Assembly (NCBI GenBank): GCA_035529435.1
Contig: DATKWS010000086.1
Coordinates: forward strand, 1-5,315
DNA: 5,315 nt
Reading direction: 5' to 3'
Source: DATKWS01 sp035529435
GTDB lineage: Bacteria; Krumholzibacteriota; Krumholzibacteriia; Krumholzibacteriales; Krumholzibacteriaceae
Shown here: positions 1 through 5,315 of the stretch, piece by piece
Layout: each line of letters begins with the position of its first letter
Position numbering within the stretch: the stretch's first letter is position 1
Translations under genes and position numbers: made by a program
The notes under the pieces: model-generated
The model's database searches: none
Seen by the model: only the letters and a program-made list of their open reading frames with translations
Told to the model about the DNA's origin: nothing

Positions 1-2
1 TC

Positions 3-110
3 TCCGGGGGCACGGCGGTGGGAACGATCAGGGACGCCGGCGGCCAGGGGCTCAACATCCCCATGACGCGTGAATACAAGATGGCGCTCACGCTGGCGAA
101 GATGCAGTAG
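3..110 (+). CDS. C-terminal tail of an unrecognised protein (5' end outside window)
   Basis: An open frame enters from the left edge and ends at the TAG at 108-110. Only about 35 residues are visible: it begins near SGGTAVGTIRDAGG and ends TREYKMALTLAKMQ. The Gly/Ala-rich start followed by a charged, helix-like end looks like genuine coding sequence, but no family can be recognised from so little. It lies 43 bases upstream of the next gene in the same direction with no terminator-like hairpin between them, so it may be the preceding member of the same operon. That this is a gene end is inferred from the reading frame and from its fit with the downstream start; the frame is short enough to be open by chance. 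Confidence 0.5.
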   Translation, partial: SGGTAVGTIRDAGGQGLNIPMTREYKMALTLAKMQ

Positions 111-153
111 CGGTGCGATCAATCGCCCTTTGAAACGGAACGGGAACGCCGCG

Positions 154-1611
154 ATGAGACACAGCACGGCCCGCATGTTGGGTATCGTTTTCATCGTCGT
201 TTCGCTGCTGTCTTTCTGCGCGGGCATCATCATCGATCCGGCATTCGTCGAGAGACACCTCAGCGGCGATCACGCGCTGAAAACGGGAACAATCGAGCGC
301 ATTCAGGACGCCCGGAAGACGGCCGTCACCCTCGGCGTGCTCGCCGCGATCGCCGCGCTCCCGCTCCTCGCGAGACCGCGCCTCACGCGGTCCGAGAAGC
401 AACTCGCGATATACATCGCCGTTGTGGCCGCCGCCCTCTATCTGCTCACCCTCGGCAATCCCACGCAGGCCGACTACACACTCACCAGCTACGCCGCACG
501 CCTCAGCATCGACCACTGGAATATCTATGACTACGTGGTTCGGACGGAGGGGCTGCCGGACTGGTACGCCGGATACCCGCCCGGTTACTTCGTGATACAG
601 GGCGTGTGGTTTTCAATCATGGGTGCGGTCGGCCTGATCGACCTCGCATCGTGGGCCGGGCCGATGCATACGTTCAATCTCGCATTCTTCGGCAAGATAC
701 CGATTCTTTTCGCGATCGTTCTCGCTGCGCTCTTCCTGTGGAAACTCCTTCCACCGTCGAAGCGGGCGCTGGGGCTCGGTATCTTTCTCTTCTCCCCCGC
801 ACTGATCGACTCGGTCCTGCTCCAGGGGCAGTTCGATGTGATCGTCGCGTGCTTCGTGCTCGCGGGACTTCTCGTCGCAAGGGGTGCATCGGCCCACGAT
901 TCGTTCGATCTTCGCCGATCCTTGGCGGCCATCCTTCTGGTCGGGCTCTCGGGATGCTTCAAGCCGTACGGCCTGCTCCTCGTTCCGATCTTCGCCGTAT
1001 CCCTCGCGGGCAGGAGCCGGCCACGCGCTTTGGTCCTGACCGCCGCCGGCATACTTCCCTGCGCCCTCTCGTTCCTGCCGTACGCGGCGGGCAGCCCCCT
1101 GGGTTTCGGGGCCATAGTGAAGGCCTTCTCGGCGCAGCCCTCCGGCCGCCTGCTGGAGATGACGATCGCGAATCATGCAAACAGCATTCCCGTGTTCCTC
1201 TGCGGGTATTTTCTCCTGATCTTCTTTATATTCGAAACGGAGCGGCGCGACGAATTCACTACGCTCCTGCTCTCCTGCTGGGCGGCGATGAGCTGGTTCT
1301 TCGTGACGATCTACTTCCATCCCCAGTGGTTCGTCTGGCTGTGCGCCGTCGCGGTGCTCGGCGTCACGCGTGAGGGACGCCTCCTCAAGTGGTACGTTTT
1401 TCAGATGATCCTCTTCGCCGTCTACATACTGAAATGGTGCAATATCGTCGGCGAGGCGCTGGACCAGTACACGCTGGGGCTCATCCCGTGCCTGCCGGCA
1501 CTGTCCGCGTACGGGGTCGTCAACGGTGTATTGACCGCCCTCTTCGCCGCCGTTACGCTCTATATACCGATCGCCGCCTACCGGTGGCGGCGGGCGGCGG
1601 CGGAAAAATAG
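154..1611 (+). CDS. Multi-pass GT-C glycosyltransferase, GT87/DUF2029 or Gpi18-like mannosyltransferase type
   Basis: The product has 485 residues and about 12 hydrophobic membrane segments (for example 8-27, 57-73, 84-101, 180-199, 227-243, 257-286, 343-361, 368-388, 452-475). GT-C enzymes of this kind transfer a sugar from a polyprenyl-phosphate donor on the outer face of the cytoplasmic membrane. Supporting motifs are an acidic residue in the first large outer loop (D107 in QADYTL), then NIYDY at 123-127, YPPGYF at 141-146, a GQFD block at 225-228, a CFKPYG block at 268-273, and HPQW at 389-392. The last three are typical of DUF2029/Gpi18-like proteins. D107 as the catalytic base is inference by analogy with GT-C enzymes. 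I chose the ATG at 154. An in-frame GTG at 70 would add an Arg-rich stretch overlapping the upstream gene, while 154 leads directly into a hydrophobic segment. The Shine-Dalgarno match (GGAACGGGAA) is weak. Sugar and acceptor cannot be read from the sequence. Confidence 0.85.
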   Translation: MRHSTARMLGIVFIVVSLLSFCAGIIIDPAFVERHLSGDHALKTGTIERIQDARKTAVTLGVLAAIAALPLLARPRLTRSEKQLAIYIAVVAAALYLLTLGNPTQADYTLTSYAARLSIDHWNIYDYVVRTEGLPDWYAGYPPGYFVIQGVWFSIMGAVGLIDLASWAGPMHTFNLAFFGKIPILFAIVLAALFLWKLLPPSKRALGLGIFLFSPALIDSVLLQGQFDVIVACFVLAGLLVARGASAHDSFDLRRSLAAILLVGLSGCFKPYGLLLVPIFAVSLAGRSRPRALVLTAAGILPCALSFLPYAAGSPLGFGAIVKAFSAQPSGRLLEMTIANHANSIPVFLCGYFLLIFFIFETERRDEFTTLLLSCWAAMSWFFVTIYFHPQWFVWLCAVAVLGVTREGRLLKWYVFQMILFAVYILKWCNIVGEALDQYTLGLIPCLPALSAYGVVNGVLTALFAAVTLYIPIAAYRWRRAAAEK

Positions 1612-1633
1612 CATCTTTTTCGCGCGGGAAGCC

Positions 1634-2410
1634 ATGTGGCAGGGAAAACGCATATCGATCATCTTGCCGACGTTCAACGAGAAGGACTCGATCGCCCGGT
1701 GCATCGATGACTTCTTCGCGCTCGGGTACGTCGACGAGGTCATCGTGATCGACAACAACGCCGCACCGGGCACGCGGGAGGAAGTGGAGCGCACCGGGGG
1801 CACGATGATCGTCGAGCCCGAGCAGGGGTACGGCCATGCGAGCCGCCGCGGTTTCCGGGAAACGAGCGGCGATATCATCGTGCTCTGCGAACCCGACGGC
1901 ACTTTCCTCGCGCGGGATCTCGACAAGCTGCTCGCCTACTCGCAGGATTTCGATATCGTATACGGCAGCCGCACCCTGGGCTGGATGATATGGGAAAACG
2001 CCAACATGGGATGGTTCCTCAGGCTCGGCAACGTGATCGTGGCGAAGATGATCCAGGCGCTCTTCAACTGCCGCTCCCTCTCCGACGTGGGATGCACCTA
2101 CCGGCTCCTCTCGCGTGAGGCCTCGGATTTTCTCCTGCCCCACTACCGCGTCGGCAGAGAGCATTTCGGTCCCGAGATAATGCTCCGATCGATCCTCGCC
2201 TCGTGCCGTGTCGTACAGATTCCGGTCAACTACCTCGAACGGGTCGGGCAATCATCCGTCACGGGCAGCAGATGGAAGGCGTTCAGGCTCGGGATGCGCA
2301 TGATATTCATGATTTTCGAATTCCGCATCGGCTCGTGGCTCAAGATATCGAAATATACGATGCCGAATTTCCAGGAGCGCGCCCCGCGTGATGAAGGGAC
2401 GCCGCGGTAA
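1634..2410 (+). CDS. GT2 glycosyltransferase, polyprenyl-phosphate mannose/glucose synthase-like
   Basis: The product has 258 residues, typical of soluble DPM1-like enzymes, which move a hexose from a nucleotide sugar to a polyprenyl phosphate on the cytoplasmic face of the membrane. GT-A/GT2 motifs appear in order: LPTFNE at 11-16, IVIDNNA at 37-43 (nucleotide-binding region), EQGYGHASRRGF at 63-74 (the usual G-G-A-R-GF pattern), EPDGTF at 86-91 in the place of the metal-binding DxD, YGSR at 110-113, DVGCTYRLLSRE at 151-162, and RVGQSSVTG at 203-211 (the R..S..G loop of this family). There is no C-terminal two-helix membrane anchor as in DPG synthases. A hydrophobic amphipathic stretch at about 219-237 may hold the enzyme at the membrane. 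The ATG at 1634 is preceded by GGGAAG only 2 bases away. The start is 22 bases after the preceding gene, and the stop is 5 bases before the next, consistent with co-transcription. Family assignment is firm; whether the sugar is mannose or glucose is open. Confidence 0.93.
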   Translation: MWQGKRISIILPTFNEKDSIARCIDDFFALGYVDEVIVIDNNAAPGTREEVERTGGTMIVEPEQGYGHASRRGFRETSGDIIVLCEPDGTFLARDLDKLLAYSQDFDIVYGSRTLGWMIWENANMGWFLRLGNVIVAKMIQALFNCRSLSDVGCTYRLLSREASDFLLPHYRVGREHFGPEIMLRSILASCRVVQIPVNYLERVGQSSVTGSRWKAFRLGMRMIFMIFEFRIGSWLKISKYTMPNFQERAPRDEGTPR

Positions 2411-2415
2411 CCGGG

Positions 2416-4056
2416 ATGTACCACAAGCAGGTCGGACAGGTGCACGGACGCAAGTCAGGACTCCCCGTAACGCTACCGATCGTATTCGTTGCTACCCTGA
2501 CGATTTACCTCTCGTGCGCGGCGCCGAGCATCATGTACGGCGACAGCGCCGAGCTCCAGGCCGTGGCGCTCGAGGGAGGCGTCGCGCATCCGACGGGCTA
2601 CCCCACCTTCATCCTTCTCGGACAGGTGTTCGGAAGGGTGCTCGGCGGCGATGAGGCGCACCGGATCACGGCGATGAGCGCCATCTTCGGAGCCGCGGCG
2701 GTGTGCGCATTCCTCGTGGTGCTCCTCAAATTCGGCCTGCCGCTCCGGGCCGCAACGGCGGGGGCCGTGATCTACGCATTGAGCTTCACCTTCTTCTGGA
2801 GCGCCATACGGACCGAGGTCTACACCGTCGCCATTTTCATATTCTTTGTCGGCCTCTGGCTGACCCTCCACGCACTCGAGCGGCCGGTCCCGGCGAGGGC
2901 CGCCCTCGCGGGCCTTTTCCTGGGACTCGTCCTGACGGGGCACCTCACGTTCGTGCCGCCGGTTATGGTGATGCTTGTTGCCCTGATCCTCGCCCGGCCC
3001 ACGGACGGGGGATCGCGGGCGAAATACATCGCGGCGCTCGCCGTCGCTTTTACCGCAGGGCTCCTCCCCTACCTCTACCTCGTCTACGCCGACCGCGCCG
3101 GGTATGCATTGAACTATCTCGACTTCAAGATCGATCCAGCCGGCGGCCAGTACGGACTCACACCGGAGACGTTCGATGACCCGTGGGAGCGCATCCCGTG
3201 GCTGATCCTGGGCACTGAATCGCAGCCGACCGTTTTCCTCGTGCACCTGCGCCCCATGATATGGCAGATACAGCGCGTTCTCTCGATCGAGTTCATCTAC
3301 CACTTCGGGCCCGTTGCGCTGCCGCTGTTTGTACTGGGAATCCACCAGGCGGCACGGCGGCTGCACCGAAGGGTACTGCTCCTCCTTGCGATCATCCTCG
3401 CTTCCGCACTCTTCGGCGCCGGTTTCGGCGTGGGACGCATGCTCCAGATATTTCTCATCCCCTCGACGATCGGCATCGCCGTTACCGTCTCGTTCGGCAT
3501 CTGGTTTATTCTGGAGAGAATCCCGGGCGACTCGAGACAACTGCGCTGGATATGGCACGCGATGCTCATCGTCCTCGTGCTCTGCATCGTTCTCGTCCCG
3601 CATGCCCTGCGGGTACGACTCCAGGATTCACCCTCCTTTCCCGACGATATGAAGATGCATGTCGAGGGTGAGCCCGAAATCAGAACGTTCATTCCGAGAC
3701 TCAACGATTTCTGGGAGCCGCGGCGGTACGGCGAGCGCGTGCTCGATCTCGTGCCGGAGAATGCGTTCGTCGCCGGGAAGTGGAAGGAGATCACGGTCCT
3801 CTACTACCTCCACTACGTCGAGGGCGCACGCCCCGATATCACGCTCGACGAGTACGTCCCCGGGCACTACATCCGCCTGAACCGCTGGCAGGAAAAGCAC
3901 GGTCTCGCGACGCACCCGATCGTGTTTTTGCGTCATCCGTCGGTGCTCCAGGCGGAGATCACCAACGTCGACACCCTCCGGGTGAACGACGAACAATCCC
4001 TATTCATCTGCAGAAAGCCCTTCGAGCCGCTGCTGCCACCGGCGCGCCGACCCTGA
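2416..4056 (+). CDS. DUF2723-family multi-pass membrane protein (TMEM260-like GT-C glycosyltransferase)
   Basis: The product has 546 residues: an N-terminal membrane domain with about 10-11 hydrophobic segments (17-36, 84-106, 111-130, 133-152, 161-193, 203-224, 318-337, 342-364, 378-396) and a soluble C-terminal part from about 400. DUF2723 hallmarks are YGDSAEL at 41-47, GVAHPTGYP at 55-63, FWSAIRTEVYT at 127-137 and GLVLTGHLTF at 170-179. Near the C-terminus, VPENAFVAGKWKEITVLYY (446-464) and GARPDITL (470-477) also fit the family. Human TMEM260, which carries this domain, is a protein O-mannosyltransferase using dolichol-phosphate mannose; bacterial members are mostly uncharacterised. D43 and E46 in the first outer loop are plausible active-site acids by analogy with GT-C enzymes. 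The ATG at 2416 lies 5 bases after the GT2 stop and has little Shine-Dalgarno sequence. A GTG at 2440, preceded by AGGTCGG, is a possible alternative start that would spare all domains. Close coupling to the GT2 gene suggests that gene supplies the lipid-linked sugar. Confidence 0.88.
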   Translation: MYHKQVGQVHGRKSGLPVTLPIVFVATLTIYLSCAAPSIMYGDSAELQAVALEGGVAHPTGYPTFILLGQVFGRVLGGDEAHRITAMSAIFGAAAVCAFLVVLLKFGLPLRAATAGAVIYALSFTFFWSAIRTEVYTVAIFIFFVGLWLTLHALERPVPARAALAGLFLGLVLTGHLTFVPPVMVMLVALILARPTDGGSRAKYIAALAVAFTAGLLPYLYLVYADRAGYALNYLDFKIDPAGGQYGLTPETFDDPWERIPWLILGTESQPTVFLVHLRPMIWQIQRVLSIEFIYHFGPVALPLFVLGIHQAARRLHRRVLLLLAIILASALFGAGFGVGRMLQIFLIPSTIGIAVTVSFGIWFILERIPGDSRQLRWIWHAMLIVLVLCIVLVPHALRVRLQDSPSFPDDMKMHVEGEPEIRTFIPRLNDFWEPRRYGERVLDLVPENAFVAGKWKEITVLYYLHYVEGARPDITLDEYVPGHYIRLNRWQEKHGLATHPIVFLRHPSVLQAEITNVDTLRVNDEQSLFICRKPFEPLLPPARRP

Positions 4057-4068
4057 TATACCGCCCGC

Positions 4069-4118
4069 CGCCGGCACCGCTGTTACCGGCCCGCTGCCTG
4101 ACGGGCGCCGGCGTATTT
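4069..4118 (+). terminator. Possible weak terminator hairpin after the glycosylation genes
   Basis: Two GC stems can stack on a continuous 3' arm. An outer 7-bp stem pairs 4069-4075 (CGCCGGC) with 4107-4113 (GCCGGCG), and an inner 5-bp stem pairs 4089-4093 (GCCCG) with 4102-4106 (CGGGC), with an 8-nt loop. The 5' arm has a 13-nt bulge. The 3' arm is followed by TATTT, which is a poor T tract. It lies 12 bases after the stop of the DUF2723 gene and before a promoter-like element, where a terminator would be expected. The unequal arms and short T run keep confidence low; GC-rich DNA forms such pairings easily. Confidence 0.35.
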
Positions 4119-4124
4119 CAAGTG

Positions 4125-4153
4125 TTGCAATATATTGTTCAATTTGATAAAAT
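4125..4153 (+). promoter_or_regulatory. Predicted sigma70-type promoter with extended -10
   Basis: TTGCAA at 4125-4130 (4 of 6 matches to TTGACA) is separated by exactly 17 bases from TAAAAT at 4148-4153 (5 of 6 matches to TATAAT). A TG at 4145-4146 gives an extended -10 (TGATAAAAT). The element lies in a clearly AT-richer stretch (about 4114-4215) of an otherwise GC-rich window. It would start transcription near 4160 for the repeat-protein gene. It does not resemble the TTTG/TAnnTTTG promoters of Bacteroidota. A 10-base palindrome (CAATATATTG, 4128-4137) overlaps the -35 box and spacer and could be an operator. Confidence 0.6.
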
Positions 4154-4288
4154 AGCGGCACTTACATAAATTTCGCGGTCTCGGATATCTCTGGGTAGGA
4201 TTAGATATTACACACCAGCGGCTGATTCACCACGCCCTACTCTTTGTCTTTGGCAGAAACCACGTACGAACCCGGAGGTGGTCACGTC
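4154..4288 (+). other. Untranslated leader of the repeat-protein gene
   Basis: About 130 nt lie between the predicted transcription start and the ATG at 4289. No small gene and no riboswitch class that I can recognise is visible. ACCACG occurs twice, at 4229-4234 and 4259-4264, exactly 30 bases apart. The ACCAC core of either copy can pair with GTGGT at 4278-4282, which overlaps the end of the Shine-Dalgarno sequence. GTAGG (4195-4199) can pair with CCTAC (4236-4240). These stems are only 5 bp each, so a regulatory structure is possible but unproven. Confidence 0.4.
4274..4280 (+). promoter_or_regulatory. Strong ribosome binding site of the repeat-protein gene
   Basis: GGAGGTG, 8 bases before the ATG at 4289, is the best Shine-Dalgarno match in the window. 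The upstream operon genes have weak or overlapping sites by comparison. It fixes the start of the secreted protein gene, and the encoded N-terminus is a signal peptide, which agrees. The site may be partly paired with ACCAC in the leader. Confidence 0.8.
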
Positions 4289-5315
4289 ATGAAATACTCG
4301 AGTGTCATTATCCTTATATGTTCATTGTGTCTTTTCCCGCCGCTATCCGATGCGGCCGCAATGTGGGAGGAGAACGGCAATCCCATCATCACCGGAGCCC
4401 CGGAAGATTTCTGGTTCCCCGAGATCTGCGAGGATGGCGACGGGGGCGCCATCGTCGTCTGGAATGATTCGAGATCGGGATACGCGAACCTCTACGCGCA
4501 GCGGGTCGATCCGTACGGTCACCGCCTCTGGACACTCGGCGGTGTCGCGCTGAGCGCGCTCCCGTACACTCAGGCCTACAACCGCGTCATCGAGGACGGT
4601 GCGGGGGGTGCAATCGTCGTCTGGATAAACGACATCTACGCATCGAATGATGTCTATGCCCAACGGATCGACGGTGAGGGGAATCTCCTGTGGGGATCGA
4701 CCGGCGTCGTCGTCTGCACGGCGACCGGACAGCAGTACGGGCCGGACCTCGTTTCCGACGGCGTGGGAGGAGCGATCTTCACGTGGGCCGACATGCGGGG
4801 CGTCGATCCCGATATCTATGCTCAAAGGGTCAATGCGGGCGGCACGGCTCTCTGGACGGCCGACGGTGTCGCCGTGAGCGCTGCTTCCGGCACGCAGGAG
4901 GAGCCCCGCCTCGCGAGCAACAACAACGGCGGCGCGATCATCGTGTGGGAGGACAACAGAGGTGTCGACCAGGACATCTATGCAAGGCAGGTCGGCGCCG
5001 ACGGCTCTGTCTTCTGGCTGGGGGAGGGCTTGCCGATCTGCGTGATGACCGGATGGCAGCAGTACCCTCGGATCACCTCCGACGGAGCCGGCGGTGCGAT
5101 CATCGCCTGGGCCGATCCCCGCGGCACATATAGCTCGATCTACGCACAACGTTTTGACCGGGATGGTTACACCCGATGGGGCGCAAACGGGATTCTCGTC
5201 AGCGACTCCCTCACCATACAATACTACGTGAATCTCATCCCGGACGGAGGCGGCGGCGTGTTCCTCGCGTGGGAGGGGGGACTCGGGGGATCGTTCTTCC
5301 GAGTCACCGCGCAGC
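4289..5315 (+). CDS. Secreted protein with tandem 54-residue repeats (3' end outside window)
   Basis: The frame is open from the ATG at 4289 to the right edge, giving 342 visible residues. Residues 1-24 form a Sec signal peptide: MKYSS, a hydrophobic core VIILICSLCLF, then a cleavage-like DAAA. No proper lipobox is present, since the residues before both cysteines are Ile and Leu, so a free or otherwise anchored exported protein is expected. From residue 44 the protein consists of 54-residue units. In the five complete units GGAI (unit positions 9-12), W15, Y26-A27, G34, W38 and G42 are invariant; 'YAQR' and 'W.D.RG' are recurrent. No catalytic motif is seen. Such repeats, about four beta strands long with regular Trp and Gly, would suit a beta-propeller or similar beta-solenoid surface protein; this is inference, and WD40, Kelch and NHL signatures are not matched. 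Related repeat proteins in uncultured FCB-type phyla often end in a sorting or FlgD-like Ig domain, which would lie beyond the window. It has its own promoter, apart from the upstream operon. Confidence 0.9.
   Translation, partial: MKYSSVIILICSLCLFPPLSDAAAMWEENGNPIITGAPEDFWFPEICEDGDGGAIVVWNDSRSGYANLYAQRVDPYGHRLWTLGGVALSALPYTQAYNRVIEDGAGGAIVVWINDIYASNDVYAQRIDGEGNLLWGSTGVVVCTATGQQYGPDLVSDGVGGAIFTWADMRGVDPDIYAQRVNAGGTALWTADGVAVSAASGTQEEPRLASNNNGGAIIVWEDNRGVDQDIYARQVGADGSVFWLGEGLPICVMTGWQQYPRITSDGAGGAIIAWADPRGTYSSIYAQRFDRDGYTRWGANGILVSDSLTIQYYVNLIPDGGGGVFLAWEGGLGGSFFRVTAQ
4418..5315 (+). repeat. Tandem coding repeats, 162-bp period (5 complete plus 1 partial)
   Basis: Units lie at 4418-4579, 4580-4741, 4742-4903, 4904-5065 and 5066-5227, with a partial sixth at 5228-5315. 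In protein terms they start at residues 44, 98, 152, 206, 260 and 314. Spacing is exactly 54 codons in every case, with no insertion or deletion through five complete units. Protein similarity is clear, while the DNA has diverged (for example, different codons for GGAI in each unit), so the duplications are old and the length has been kept by selection. Unit 6 keeps GGG and W15, but the Y-A-Q-R block is altered and appears shifted by one residue. Confidence 0.88.

Noticed and set aside
70..153. GTG start at 70 extending the first GT-C protein by 28 residues
   Set aside because: The extension is Arg/Trp-rich, overlaps the end of the upstream frame, and would place a charged stretch before the first membrane segment. 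The ATG at 154 gives a normal N-terminus.
613..1926. Long antisense open frame (437 codons) across the GT-C and GT2 genes
   Set aside because: It spans two well-supported sense genes and their gap, and its product is a charged low-complexity sequence without any motif. Long antisense frames are expected in GC-rich coding DNA.
2473..3603. Antisense open frame (376 codons) under the DUF2723 gene
   Set aside because: The translation is Glu/Arg/Asp-rich with no fold-like pattern, while the sense strand has clear family motifs. It is a shadow of the membrane gene.
4154..4288. Known riboswitch in the leader (for example the c-di-GMP, cobalamin or TPP type)
   Set aside because: I could not find the conserved cores of these classes. 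Only short 5-bp pairings are visible.
4289..4360. Lipoprotein signal peptide on the repeat protein
   Set aside because: Both cysteines in the hydrophobic core (residues 11 and 14) are preceded by Ile or Leu rather than Gly/Ala/Ser, so no acceptable lipobox exists. A Sec signal with cleavage near DAAA fits better.
4343..5221. Antisense open frame (292 codons) under the repeat protein, itself apparently repetitive
   Set aside because: The 162-bp period is divisible by three, so the sense repeats automatically create a repeating antisense frame. The sense gene has a strong ribosome binding site and a signal peptide.
4418..5315. CRISPR array or non-coding tandem repeat
   Set aside because: The period is 162 bp, codon-phased, with diverged DNA but conserved protein. 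There are no short identical repeats with unique spacers.

Overview
The window is GC-rich bacterial DNA read entirely on the + strand. It holds one gene tail, three closely spaced glycosylation-type genes, a 232-base AT-richer gap carrying a promoter-like element, and the start of a gene for a secreted repeat protein that runs off the right edge. The repeat style (GGAI..W...Y.A.R) and the DUF2723-type membrane protein recall uncultured phyla around the FCB group (Eisenbacteria, Krumholzibacteriota, Latescibacterota-like genomes). That placement is an impression from protein style, not a measurement.

Layout: 1-110 is the C-terminal tail of an unrecognised protein. 154-1611 encodes a multi-pass GT-C-fold glycosyltransferase of the GT87/DUF2029 or Gpi18-like type. 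1634-2410 encodes a GT2 enzyme of the polyprenyl-phosphate mannose/glucose synthase type. 2416-4056 encodes a second multi-pass GT-C protein of the DUF2723 type, related to eukaryotic TMEM260. Gaps of 43, 22 and 5 bases and the lack of terminators between these genes suggest one operon. 4057-4288 holds a possible terminator, a good extended -10 promoter and a leader of about 130 nt. 4289-5315 is an incomplete gene with a strong Shine-Dalgarno sequence and a Sec signal peptide. It encodes five tandem repeats of exactly 54 residues plus the start of a sixth.

How the genes may work together: the GT2 enzyme would charge a polyprenyl phosphate with a sugar on the cytoplasmic face. One or both GT-C proteins would then use that lipid-linked sugar on the outer face of the membrane, to glycosylate proteins or extend a glycan. 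The secreted repeat protein has its own promoter. Nothing in the sequence links it to the glycosylation genes except position, so calling it a substrate would be speculation. No mobile element, CRISPR array, tRNA or rRNA was seen.
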